Source of the DNA: Anaerolineales bacterium
GTDB taxonomy: Bacteria; Chloroflexota; Anaerolineae; Anaerolineales; UBA6663
Assembly: GCA_020845955.1 (NCBI GenBank)
Contig: JADLEU010000105.1
Location: 1-45,888, forward strand
DNA length: 45,888 nucleotides
Reading direction: 5' to 3'
Shown here piece after piece: positions 9,483-16,898 of the stretch (positions within the stretch are counted from its first letter, which is position 1; each line of letters begins with the position of its first letter). Made by a program: the position numbers and the translations under genes. The notes beneath the pieces are model-generated. The model ran no database searches. It worked only from the letters and a program-made list of their open reading frames with translations, and was not told the origin of the DNA.

Positions 9483-9860
9483 ATGCTGCCCGCCCACGGC
9501 CGGCTCAAAAGCGCGCTCTTCGCCCAGATGCAGGCGTTGCGCGCCCATGACGTGGCGTGGCCGCGGAACCGCGCCTTTCGCTATGGTGTTCGACGCGTGC
9601 GATGAGGTCCGCGACCTGCTGCGCGAGGCCTATAACCTGTTCTTCACCGAGAACGGCCTCAGCCCCACCGCCTTCGCCAGCCTGCGCCAGTTCGAGGCCG
9701 AGGTCGTGGCCATGACGGCCGGCCTGCTCGGCGGCGGGCCGAAGGCGGGCGGCAAAATGCCCTGGGGCGGGGCCGAGAGCCTGCTGCTGGCGGTTAAGAC
9801 TGCGCGCGACTGGGCTCGAGCCGAGCGCGGCGTCGCCCGGCCCGAAATAATCCTGTTCGC
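9483..9860 (+). pseudogene. fragment of a PLP-dependent sphingosine-1-phosphate lyase-like decarboxylase
   Basis: ATG 9483 begins MLPAHGRLKSALFAQMQALRA, a typical N-terminus of bacterial S1P-lyase-like aminotransferase-fold enzymes. The frame breaks near 9580 (reading ...RAFRYGV); one base fewer would restore RAFRYVFDACDEVRDLL. It then continues in the next frame through AYNLFFTENGLSPTAFASLR, EAEVVAMTAGLLGG and MPWGGAESLLLAVKTARDWA to RPEIIL. There the similarity stops, well before the PLP lysine, and unrelated membrane-protein sequence follows. This is a 5' remnant of about 125 codons out of roughly 420, with a frameshift, and no functional product is expected. Assignment is by motif memory, so moderate. 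Confidence 0.6.
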
Positions 9861-10093
9861 TTTGCCACGCTGCTATACATGCTCAACGGGATCACGTTCG
9901 ACCTGGTCGCGCTGATGCTGCCGTTCTTACTGATCTACTGGATCGCGGGGGCAATCTGCTGGCCAAGGCGAATGTGCTGGGGGTCTCACTGTCACACGAG
10001 TCGGCAGTGTTGGGCGTGCTGCTCGCCGTGACCGTGCTGGCCTTGCCCTTGTGGACCTGGCTGGCGCGACGGCGCGCGCTGAACAAGGGGTAG
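9855..10093 (+). pseudogene. remnant of a membrane transporter (MFS/GPH-like), frameshifted
   Basis: Directly after the lyase remnant a different frame reads VRFATLLYMLNGITFDLV, then a hydrophobic helix ending LIYWIAG. After a one-base slip near 9950 it continues as GNLLAKANVLGVSLSHESAV, a second helix (VLGVLLAVTVLALPLW) and TWLARRRALNKG before the TAG at 10091. The helix followed by PLWTWLARR is reminiscent of the loop after transmembrane helices in major-facilitator symporters. It has no start and is far too short for a transporter. The family call is tentative; the decay is clear. Confidence 0.4.
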
Positions 10094-10099
10094 ATCCAC

Positions 10100-10744
10100 C
10101 TAGAGCGTCACCCATATCAGGCGGGCCCCAAGCATTAGGAGCAGCGCCAGGGCAAGCGTACGGAGGCCGGCGAGGCGGATGCGGCGCTCCAGGCTCAGGC
10201 CCAGCCAGAGTCCCAGCACGATCGCCGGCAGCGTGACGGCGTAGTGAGTCATGACCGCGCGCGTGAGGTTGCCGGCGAAGGCGTGGCCGAGGAGCACCAG
10301 CCCGTCGGAGACCATGAAAAAGGCCTGCAAGTTACTCTTGAACTCGGGCGGCGGCCAGCGGCGGCAGTCGCCATAGATGATGGCGGGGGGGCCGGCGGTG
10401 TTGTAGGCGCCGCCGAGCAGGCCGGCCAGCAGACCCGCGGCCAGGCCCCAGGCCGGGTGGCGCAACTCGGGCGGGCGGCGGCCCCACAGCGCATAGAGGG
10501 CATAGCCGGCGATGACGAGGCCTAGTAGCGGCAGCAGGGCCTGTTCGGGCACGCGCCGCAGGGCCAGCACGCCGAGGGGCACCCCCACGAGCGCACCAGC
10601 GATGACGCGCCGGATGGCGCCAAGGTTGAGGGCGGCCGAGCGGCGCGCCAGGATCCCGATCTCGGTCGTCAGCGTCATCAGCGCCACCAGTGGTGAGGCG
10701 ACGGCCAGGCCCAGGCCGCCGCTGAGCACGACCATGGCGATCAT
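10100..10744 (-). CDS. TSUP (TauE/SafE) family membrane permease, N-terminus uncertain
   Basis: 214 residues from the ATG at 10744, with about seven hydrophobic segments. Seen: GLGLAVASPLVALMTLTTEI, the mid-protein GLLAGLLGGAYNTAGPPAIIYG typical of the second TSUP repeat, and LQAFFMVSDG. TSUP proteins export or import sulfite, sulfoacetate or other small organic anions. Family-like sequence continues upstream of the ATG in the same frame: a hydrophobic helix and QSLVGFGSAMIA, which match the first TSUP repeat, back to about 10837. That upstream part has no ATG, GTG or TTG in frame before the stop at 10922-10924. Either a CTG near 10837 is used or the 5' end is broken, as for several neighbours. 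It lies in a zone of pseudogenes, so it may not be functional. Confidence 0.7.
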   Translation of the reverse strand: MIAMVVLSGGLGLAVASPLVALMTLTTEIGILARRSAALNLGAIRRVIAGALVGVPLGVLALRRVPEQALLPLLGLVIAGYALYALWGRRPPELRHPAWGLAAGLLAGLLGGAYNTAGPPAIIYGDCRRWPPPEFKSNLQAFFMVSDGLVLLGHAFAGNLTRAVMTHYAVTLPAIVLGLWLGLSLERRIRLAGLRTLALALLLMLGARLIWVTL

Positions 10745-10988
10745 GGCCGAGCCAAAGCCGACCAGGCTCTGGACGAAAACAGCTGCGAAGACGACGAGGA
10801 AGATGAAAAACCAGGACGCGGGCGGGAATATCGCCAGAGTATACCCCAGGTCGACCGTGGGCGGCCGGCGATGGCCAGGCCCGCTGTAAGCCGCGGAGCG
10901 AAATGGCTGTTGAGAGTGTTCCTACTGCCACGACCGGTTCGAGGCGTCTGACCATCGATTCGCTGTGGATGGAGCCGTGCGGAGCGCG

Positions 10989-11445
10989 ATGCCTATCAAA
11001 TACCTACTGCATCTGTGCCTGGTGGCCTGGCCGGCGTGCCTACCGGCTCTTTCCCCGCCGGCACCCCCCGCCACCGGCCGCGATCTACTTCCCCCAGACG
11101 GGGCGGGATTGTCGTGGAGTCGTTTCCAACCTACTTCCAGGTGACCGGTGGTCCGGCCGCTCACGGCTTACCGATCTCAAGCGCATTCGCCGCCCATGAC
11201 AGCGGCGTCCTCACTCAGTACTTTGAAACGTCGCGCCTAGAGTAACATCCTGGCAGCCAGGCGTCCTATCCGATAGAGCTTGGGGGGCTGGGCGAGGAAC
11301 TGGGCCAGGTCACGCCCCGGTCGGCGCCGAACCAGGAGCCAGCGGACGGGGTGGAGTGTCACTGTTTTCAGGAAACGGGGGGGCGATATTCGCCTACGCG
11401 CTGTCGTGGCGCGGCGACCTGGGGGCCACCCGCTCTAGGATTGGT
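10989..11445 (+). pseudogene. decayed secreted protein with Chloroflexota PQTGH / QYFERARFE-type motifs
   Basis: Three frames must be joined. ATG 10989 gives a signal-peptide-like start (MPIKYLLHLCLVAWPACLPA). A second frame gives IYFPQTGR (about 11083). A third gives SFPTYFQVTGGPAAHGLPIS, then TQYFETSRLE, a stop TAA at 11243-11245, and straight on in frame HPGSQASYPIELGGLGEELG and QETGG. This pattern (YFPxTGH, GYPIS, QYFERARFEYHP) is a repeated module in secreted or cell-surface proteins of Chloroflexota. The stop falls where the module normally has Tyr, so TAC/TAT to TAA is the simplest reading. Similarity ends near 11445. With two frameshifts and one nonsense change it is non-functional unless these are sequence errors. 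Confidence 0.6.
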
Positions 11446-11463
11446 CAGGGTCGCGCTACGCGC

Positions 11464-12216
11464 TCAGGCGGAGGCGCGCCCAGCCAGGGCCAGGAAGGCA
11501 TCGACGACATCGGGGTCGAAATGGCGGCCGGCTTGCTCGCGGATGTGGGCCCGAACTTGGTCGGGCGGCAACGCACCGCGGTACGGGCGATTGGAGGTCA
11601 ACGCGTCCCAGACGTCGGCCACGGCCAGGATGCGGGCGGCCAGCGGGATCTGCGCGCCCTTGAGGCCGCGCGGGTAGCCGGTGCCGTCCCATTTTTCATG
11701 GTGGCAGTACGGCAGTTCAGCCACCGGGCGCAGGTGAGGGATTGGCGCGAGCATTTCGTAAGCGTAGGTGGGGTGCTGGCGCACGCTGGCCCACTCGGTC
11801 TCGGTCAACGGGCCGGGCTTGAGCAGGATAGCTTCGGGCACGCCCAGCTTACCGATATCGTGCAGCAACGCCCCGCGCCGCAGGCGCGCCATTTCTCCCG
11901 GGGGCAAGCCCAGCGCTGCAGCCAACTGGACGGTGATGGCAGCCACGCGCCGGTTGTGGCCATCGGCGTCGCCGTCGCGTGGGCCCAGAACGCGCCGCAG
12001 CCCGCCTTCGACGAAACGCTTGCGCAGGCGGGCCACGCTCGCACGGCATACCCCGACGGCAGTGCTGATGGCGGCATCGCTTGCGCCCATGTGCGACTGA
12101 AGCAGCACACTCGCCCGCTGGCAGGTGCGTTCGGGCATCCCGCCGTGCCGCGCCAAGGCGCGCAGCTGGCTCTCTTCGTCCGGGGACAACTGCACCATGT
12201 AGCGTTTCTTGGCCAT
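11464..12216 (-). CDS. HTH domain (IS630-transposase-like) fused to an HD-GYP phosphohydrolase
   Basis: 250 residues. The start at 12216 is chosen over the longer frame (12255) because GGAGG lies 5 bases before it. Residues 1-77 look like the helix-turn-helix N-terminus of IS630-type transposases (MVQLSPDEESQLRAL, QRASVLLQSHMG, AISTAVGVCRASVARLRKRF). From about 82 the protein is a complete HD-GYP domain: GHNRRVA, the metal-binding HD at 119-120 in LLHDIGKLGVPEAIL, HHEKWDGTGYP at 172-182 with the GYP at 180-182, and ADVWDALTSNRPYR. HD-GYP enzymes hydrolyse cyclic di-GMP or related dinucleotides. No receiver or sensor domain is present, and the fusion joint is abrupt. It may be a DNA-binding c-di-GMP hydrolase, or a chance chimera made by an IS630 element. 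It is the only fully intact frame in a run of broken genes. Confidence 0.75.
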   Translation of the reverse strand: MAKKRYMVQLSPDEESQLRALARHGGMPERTCQRASVLLQSHMGASDAAISTAVGVCRASVARLRKRFVEGGLRRVLGPRDGDADGHNRRVAAITVQLAAALGLPPGEMARLRRGALLHDIGKLGVPEAILLKPGPLTETEWASVRQHPTYAYEMLAPIPHLRPVAELPYCHHEKWDGTGYPRGLKGAQIPLAARILAVADVWDALTSNRPYRGALPPDQVRAHIREQAGRHFDPDVVDAFLALAGRASA

Positions 12217-12292
12217 CGCCGCCTCCTTGTGGGATCGGACAGGTGCAAGTTTCATGCCGCCTTAAGGGTTAGGCCCAGCCGATTACGGCCGG

Positions 12293-12605
12293 ATGGCAAA
12301 CGGGGAGCCGCGAATCTGGCCCGCGCTGATCTACGGCGCACTGACCGGGGCGTTGGCGGTGGCTACTGTCGGCCCTCGCAATCACCGCCCTGTTTGGCCC
12401 ACTGCGGGTCCAACTGCAAAGCGCCTTCGACCGCGGCTATTACCGGCAGTGCTACAACGCCGCTAAGACCCCGGCCGCGTTCGGAACCACGGCTACGGAC
12501 CAGGCCGATGTCGACCCCTTGGCCAAACGCTTAATGAACGTAGTGGAAAGAAGCGGCGCGACCACGACACATCTCGTCGTGGCCGCGCTCGCCGCCGGCT
12601 ATTGA
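12293..12605 (+). pseudogene. remnant of a membrane sensor histidine kinase
   Basis: Two frames joined: ATG 12293 reads MANGEPRIWPALIYGALTGA; the next frame reads ALAITALFGPLRVQLQSAFD, RGYYRQCYNAAKTPAAFG and DVDPLAKRLMNVVE before a TGA at 12603. The pattern (hydrophobic helix, FxPLRxxLQxxxDRxxYRxxYxAAKTLAAF, then LxxxLLxVVEET) is the link between the membrane part and the GAF/kinase part in a family of Chloroflexota histidine kinases. Most of the membrane part and the whole kinase core are missing. It reads toward the minus-strand CBS gene and has no partner regulator nearby. Confidence 0.5.
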
Positions 12606-12801
12606 CGGCAGGCCGGGATGCATCCTCCCGAGCGAATACGCGGAGCAGCCCTGGGAGCTGTTGGCAGCCGGCCAGTATCCGCGGCGCGTATGACCCGCGG
12701 CGCCCACAGCGCGGTTAGGGCGCGCGGCGCACCACCGCCCAGACCTGGCGATGCGCATCGATGTCGCGCAGGTCAGGTCTCAGGCTGGCGCCAGCCCGGG
12801 C

Positions 12802-13236
12802 TCAGCGCCGGCCGGTAATGTAGTTCTCAAGCTGCTCAATCATGAACTGCTGCTCGGAGATGATAGCCTTAACGACATCTCCGATGGAGATCAGACCGAT
12901 CAGCGCGTCATCCGTCAAGACCGGCAGGTGGCGAATGTGCTTGTTGGTCATCAGTGCCATGCACTCGGCCACCGTTTGCTCGGGGCGAATATAGACCACG
13001 CGTTCGGTCATGATGTCGCGCACCGGCGTCTCGCGCGAGGATTTTCCCCTTAGGATGATCTTGCGGGCGTAGTCGCGCTCAGAGAAGATGCCTACCAGGC
13101 GGCCGGTGTCGAGCACCAGCACGGCGCCAACGTCTTTCTCGGCCATCAGCTCCAGGGCAGCGTAGACCGAGGTGCCCGGCGCAACCGACCAGACGGTGGG
13201 GCCTTTGGTTTGCAACAGGTCGGCGACGGTCTTCAT
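12802..13236 (-). CDS. protein with a pair of CBS domains
   Basis: 144 residues made of two CBS motifs in tandem (about 10-62 and 73-128). Seen: VYAALELMAEKDVGAVLVLD, GIFSERDYARKI, a linker with VRDIMTERV, then VAECMALMTNKHIRHLPVL and GLISIGDVVKAII. Tandem CBS pairs bind adenine nucleotides such as AMP, ATP, SAM or NADH and act as cellular energy or redox sensors; the stand-alone form has no attached effector. The start at 13236 is set by an AAGGAG eight bases upstream and by the usual MxTVxDLL beginning; the frame is open 29 codons further but without protein-like sequence. It has no operon partner, and its neighbours are decayed genes. Confidence 0.88.
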   Translation of the reverse strand: MKTVADLLQTKGPTVWSVAPGTSVYAALELMAEKDVGAVLVLDTGRLVGIFSERDYARKIILRGKSSRETPVRDIMTERVVYIRPEQTVAECMALMTNKHIRHLPVLTDDALIGLISIGDVVKAIISEQQFMIEQLENYITGRR

Positions 13237-13377
13237 CCGGCTGCTCCTTTTCCAGGCAGCGAAACGGGCGCTGGCGCCAGCGGAATGCCCGCCGCGCGCG
13301 GGCGATGAGGTCCGCGGGGGCACGGGTTGTGGTTTCAGTCTAGCGGCGGCAGGGAGGTTGTCAATAGGCAGCGCCGG

Positions 13378-14002
13378 TCAGACTTGGAAAGCGAGCCCGC
13401 CCGTGATCCAGGCGCGGAGGTGGCCAAGGTCGGTCTCGCTCAAGTTCATCTGCGCCGCGTGGCACAATTTGAGCGGGTTGGCGACCAGCAGATCGCCCAA
13501 CTGCTCGGCGGCCTGCTCTCTGCCTTCGAAGCGGTGACCGGCATAACTGAGTCCGATCAAGACGAAGTTGACATGTGAACGGGCGATCGGGGCGCCACGT
13601 TCGACGCAGCGGTCGCACACGGTCTTCGATGTGCGCGTCATTTGATACCCGTTTTCGTTAATCTCGCGGGCCAACTCGCGCAACAGCAACGCATAATGCT
13701 CGGGCAGCAAGAAGGGCGTGTCGGTCAGCCGGTGGACCCTTTGGGCCACCTTGGCTACGGCCGGGTCGCGCTGAGCAAACAGGTCGCCCTGGGCGCCGGG
13801 CTCGGACCCAAAAACGCAGCGCGGGCTCGGGCGGCTCGTGGACGGCGGGGTTGTAAACGCATCCTGGGTTTGCGAAGGAAGTTGCCAGGTCAGCCAGATC
13901 CAACTGCCCCAGCATTTTCTCAAAAGCCCCAGCGCCCAGCCAGCCGGTGTGCGCCAGCTGATTGCCAAACTCGCGTTTGACGGCCTGGGCCAAGGAGGCC
14001 AT
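13378..14002 (-). pseudogene. frameshifted C-terminal part of a NYN/OST-HTH (LOTUS)-like protein
   Basis: Two minus-strand frames together give one protein-like sequence. The first (from ATG 14002) reads MASLAQAVKREFGNQL, GWLGAGAFEKMLGQLDL and GCVYNPAVHEPPEP. After a slip near 13810-13830, next to an A5 run, the second reads VHRLTDTPFLLPEHYALLL, ELAREINENGYQMTRTSK, DRCVERGAPIARSHVNFVL and SYAGHRF, ending at 13378. I recall this C-terminal pattern from NYN-domain (PIN-like RNase) proteins with OST-HTH modules in Chloroflexota. The catalytic NYN part, expected upstream, is absent because the LacI promoter begins there. It is truncated and frameshifted, so probably inactive. Family call tentative. 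Confidence 0.45.
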
Positions 14003-14015
14003 GGGCACTGCACTA

Positions 14016-14045
14016 TTGACTCGCACGTCAAAACCAGCCTATACT
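14016..14045 (+). promoter_or_regulatory. sigma-70-type promoter of the LacI-family gene
   Basis: TTGACT (14016-14021) and TATACT (14040-14045) are separated by 18 bases, each one mismatch from consensus. It points to the regulator at 14087 and sits just upstream of the twin operators. Confidence 0.7.
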
Positions 14046-14050
14046 GTCAG

Positions 14051-14074
14051 GCGAACGTTCGCGCGAACGTTCGC
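14051..14074. promoter_or_regulatory. two adjacent 12-bp palindromic operators
   Basis: GCGAACGTTCGC occurs twice back to back (14051-14062 and 14063-14074). Each copy is a perfect palindrome with the central CG and half-site spacing typical of LacI-family operators. The pair starts 5 bases after the -10 box and ends 12 bases before the regulator's ATG, covering the likely transcription start, so autorepression is the natural reading. I found no further copy in the window. Confidence 0.8.
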
Positions 14075-14086
14075 CTTTTCACACCT

Positions 14087-15124
14087 ATGTTACTCAAGCG
14101 CCGCACTACACTCAAGGATGTCGCCGCCCGGGCTGGGGTGACTTATCAAACGGTCTCCAAGGTGATTAACGGCCGAGCTCAGGTCCTACCAGAGACGGAA
14201 GCCCGGATCTGGGAAGCGACGCGCGCACTGGGCTACAAACCCAGCCACACGGCCCGCAGCCTGCGCGTCCAGCGCAGCCTGATGATCGGCTATTCGTGGG
14301 TCCCCACCCGGCCCGACCAGGCCAACCACATTTTGGACATGTTCCTGGGAAGCATGATCGAGGAAGCCGAAGCGGTTGGCTATCACCTGCTGCCCTTCCC
14401 ATACCGCGAGGGAGACGCCCAGGTCAACGGCTATCGAGAACTGATCGACTCTGGACGGGTGGATGGCTTCGTGCTCTCGAGCGTCAATTATGACGATCCG
14501 CGCATTCGGTTTCTGCAGGAGCGCCAATATCCATTCGTGGCCTTTGGCCGCAGCAATCCAGCGATATACTTTCCCTACGTCGACGTCGACGGAGCGGCCG
14601 GCTTACGTCTGGCGACCGAGCATCTGCTCAGCCTGGGGCACCGGCGCATCGCGGTTCTGGCCTGGCCGGCCGGCTCGCAAGTGGGCGACAACCGGTTAAG
14701 CGGTTTCTTGGCCGCTTTGGCCGCGGCGGGCGTGCCCAAACGGCCGGAGTGGATGGTGCGCGCGGAGGGCACATTTGAGGCCGGACGCGCCGCGGCGGCG
14801 CGCTGGCTGGCGGGCGACCCGAGCGAGCGGCCAACCGGCATCGTTGCCCTGAACGATACTCTCGCGCTGGGCGCGAGCCGCGCCGCCCAAGAGCGTGGCC
14901 TTCTGCCTGGGCGTGATCTGGCCATTGTGGGTTTTGATGACGCCCCCATGGCCCAGTATGTTTGGCCGCCTCTTTCGAGCGTCCGGCAGCCGATCCGGCT
15001 CGCTGGCCGCAAGTGTGTCGAGGTCCTGGTAGCGCTGCTGGAAGGGAGAACACCCGCGGCCACGCAAGTGCTGCTAACGCCCGAGTTGGTCGTGCGTGCC
15101 TCCTCCGGCCAGCAGCAGATCTGA
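14087..15124 (+). CDS. LacI-family transcriptional regulator of the sugar operon
   Basis: 345 residues, full length. The DNA-binding helix-turn-helix is at the N-terminus (TLKDVAARAGVTYQTVSKVI, residues 8-27), followed by the hinge GYKPSHTARSLR and a periplasmic-binding-protein-like effector domain with GFVLSSVNYDD, HLLSLGHRRIAVLA, ALNDTLALGA and AIVGFDDAPMAQYVWPPLSS. The start at ATG 14087 matches the canonical N-terminus and lies after a promoter and twin palindromes; the frame is open far upstream but that part is non-coding. LacI proteins bind sugars or sugar phosphates as inducers. The ABC importer and phosphorolysis genes follow on the same strand, so this is their likely local regulator and it probably represses itself through the twin sites. 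Confidence 0.92.
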   Translation: MLLKRRTTLKDVAARAGVTYQTVSKVINGRAQVLPETEARIWEATRALGYKPSHTARSLRVQRSLMIGYSWVPTRPDQANHILDMFLGSMIEEAEAVGYHLLPFPYREGDAQVNGYRELIDSGRVDGFVLSSVNYDDPRIRFLQERQYPFVAFGRSNPAIYFPYVDVDGAAGLRLATEHLLSLGHRRIAVLAWPAGSQVGDNRLSGFLAALAAAGVPKRPEWMVRAEGTFEAGRAAAARWLAGDPSERPTGIVALNDTLALGASRAAQERGLLPGRDLAIVGFDDAPMAQYVWPPLSSVRQPIRLAGRKCVEVLVALLEGRTPAATQVLLTPELVVRASSGQQQI

Positions 15125-15142
15125 GGCGGCCGAAAAAAAGCA

Positions 15143-15184
15143 GGGAACCGCTCACGCTCCTTGGCCGGATAGAGAGCAGTTCCC
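15143..15184. terminator. imperfect hairpin after the LacI gene
   Basis: GGGAACCGCTC (15143-15153) pairs with GAGCAGTTCCC (15174-15184), one mismatch in 11. An A7 run lies just to its left (15134-15140), so a T-run would follow on the minus strand. On the plus strand there is no T-run, so it may only attenuate transcription between the regulator and the transporter genes. Confidence 0.35.
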
Positions 15185-15378
15185 CACAGCCCATGGCACT
15201 GATGAGGCCACGGACCGGCGCGCAGTATAGCACAATGCGCCGCCTCCCTGTCTCGTCGGCGACCGGGCGTAGTCCCACAAGGAGGTGCATTTCCAGCCAC
15301 AGCCTGCCCAGTTTGCCGACCATGTTGACAACGCGTAAACCCTAATTGGCTAAGAGGTTAGCAAGGAGGCGTATTCCC

Positions 15379-16803
15379 ATGAAGAAGACAAAGTCCCTTT
15401 ACGCGCTGGCGATGAGCGTGCTCACCGCCGCTGCGCTACTGCTGACGGCCTGCGGCGGAGGCGCCGCCACCGCGACGACCGCGCCCCAGCCCACCCAGGC
15501 CCCGGCGGCGACGACCGCGCCCCAACCCACCCAGGCCCCGGCGGCGACGACCGCGCCCCAGCCCACCCAGGCCCCGGCGGCGACGACCGCGCCGCAGGCA
15601 ACCACCGCGCCCGCGGCGGAGGGCGTGATCGAGGTCGAGGCGGGCGCCACGATCGTATTCTCGGGCTGGGGTGACGAGACCGAACAGAAGATCTATCGCG
15701 ACTCGATCACACGCTTTAACGCGCTCTACCCTGGCGTCACGGTCGACTACCAGCCGATCCCGGCCGACTTCCAAACCAAGCTCAAGGCGGCCATGGCCGG
15801 CGGCACCGCGGCTGACGTGTTCTACGTAGATGACCAACTGATGACGGCCTTCGCGCCCACTGGCCAACTGCTGCCGCTCGACGATTTCATGGCTGAGGCC
15901 GGAGTCTCGCGCGACGACTTCCTGCCGGCGCTGCTGTCCGTCTTTACGCTAGACAGCCAAACCTACGCGCTCCCCAAGGACTGGGGCACGCTGGGCCTGG
16001 TGTACTTACCGGAGGCGTTTGAGGCCGCCGGGATCGAGGCGCCGACGGCCGACTGGACCTGGGATGACCTGAAGGCTGCGGCGCAGGCGGTGGCCGACAC
16101 GGGCCAATACGCTGGCTTCTGCCAGAATGCCGACTGGGCGCGCTTTGCGCCTTTTGCCTTCGGCAACGGCGGGGCCTATGCCACCGATGACTACACCACC
16201 GCCATGCTCGACACGCCTGAAATCAAGCAGGCCGCCACGTTTATCCTGGACATGAAAGAGAGCGGCGCGCTTTCGACCGCCGCCGACGTGGGCGCCGGCT
16301 GGTGCGGCGAGGCCATCGGCAAGAAGTTGGTCGGCATGACCTACGAAGGCGGCTGGATGGTCAACTTCATGCGCCAAGACTATGCCGATGTTGAATGGAA
16401 GGCGGTGTCGCTGCCGACCGGCCCCAAGGGCAAGGCCGACGTGATCTTCACCAATGGCATCGGCGTTAACGCCGCCACGAAGTATCCGCGCGCCTCGGCG
16501 GCGCTGGCAATGTTCATCACCGGGGCCGAAAACCAGCGCGAGATCGTCTCGACCGGGTTTGCCTACAGCACCCAAAAGGATCAGATCGACCTGGTGGTGG
16601 ACCCGAACGATGCAGCCATCGCGCAGGGCGGCACCTTCCCGCTGACGCGCGTGGCGTACTGGGGTCCAAACACCGGCGCGGTGAACACCGCGGTCAGCCA
16701 GGCGCTGGAGCGCATCTATCTGGGTGACCAAACGGTGGACGAGTCATTTGCGCAGGCGCAGGAAGAAGCTCAAGCGGCGCTCGACTCTGCTCAGGCCCAA
16801 TAG
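15379..16803 (+). CDS. ABC sugar transporter substrate-binding lipoprotein (family 1)
   Basis: 474 residues. The start at 15379 is set by AAGGAGG ten bases upstream and the signal peptide that follows. A lipoprotein signal ends in LLTAC with lipidated Cys25. Next comes a Pro/Thr/Ala linker of 12-residue repeats, then the binding domain from about 90: ATIVFSGWGDE, ITRFNALYPGVTVDYQPIP, DFQTKLKAAMAGGTAADVFYVD, LPKDWGTLGLVYLPEAFEAA, and GWMVNFMRQDYADVEWKAV. These are features of family 1 extracellular sugar-binding proteins (MalE/UgpB-like), which deliver oligosaccharides to the two permeases encoded next. The ligand cannot be read from sequence; the GH65 and GH130 genes downstream suggest an alpha-glucoside or a mannoside. 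Confidence 0.92.
   Translation: MKKTKSLYALAMSVLTAAALLLTACGGGAATATTAPQPTQAPAATTAPQPTQAPAATTAPQPTQAPAATTAPQATTAPAAEGVIEVEAGATIVFSGWGDETEQKIYRDSITRFNALYPGVTVDYQPIPADFQTKLKAAMAGGTAADVFYVDDQLMTAFAPTGQLLPLDDFMAEAGVSRDDFLPALLSVFTLDSQTYALPKDWGTLGLVYLPEAFEAAGIEAPTADWTWDDLKAAAQAVADTGQYAGFCQNADWARFAPFAFGNGGAYATDDYTTAMLDTPEIKQAATFILDMKESGALSTAADVGAGWCGEAIGKKLVGMTYEGGWMVNFMRQDYADVEWKAVSLPTGPKGKADVIFTNGIGVNAATKYPRASAALAMFITGAENQREIVSTGFAYSTQKDQIDLVVDPNDAAIAQGGTFPLTRVAYWGPNTGAVNTAVSQALERIYLGDQTVDESFAQAQEEAQAALDSAQAQ
15481..15588 (+). repeat. three tandem 36-bp repeats coding the lipoprotein linker
   Basis: Three copies of a 36-base unit (15481-15516, 15517-15552, 15553-15588); the middle one differs by one base. 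Each encodes 12 residues (APQPTQAPAATT). They form a flexible spacer between the lipidated Cys and the binding domain. The near identity suggests recent expansion by slippage. Confidence 0.9.
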
Positions 16804-16841
16804 CGCGGCGCGGTCCGAACGGCCGCGTCGCACGCTTCGCA

Positions 16842-16878
16842 CCTGCCCGGCCCCTGGCTGACCTGGGGGCCGGGCAGG
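16842..16878 (+). terminator. intergenic stem-loop between binding-protein and permease genes
   Basis: CCTGCCCGGCCCC (16842-16854) pairs perfectly with GGGGCCGGGCAGG (16866-16878), with an 11-base loop and no T-run. At this place in binding-protein operons, such a hairpin usually protects the upstream mRNA or lowers permease expression, so full termination is less likely. Confidence 0.6.
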
Positions 16879-16898
16879 CCCGATCGTGGAGGTGTGTT

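Noticed and set aside
10925-10950. GGTTCGA-like sequence as a tRNA T-loop
   Set aside because: No cloverleaf arms could be drawn around it.
11356-12534. 392-codon plus-strand ORF opposite the HD-GYP gene
   Set aside because: Antisense to a well-supported HD-GYP frame with a ribosome site; product without recognisable motifs.
13838-14086. N-terminal extension of the LacI gene
   Set aside because: The canonical HTH start is at 14087 and the extension crosses the promoter and operators.
15481-15588. 36-bp direct repeats resembling CRISPR repeats
   Set aside because: Copies abut without spacers and are in frame with a lipoprotein linker.
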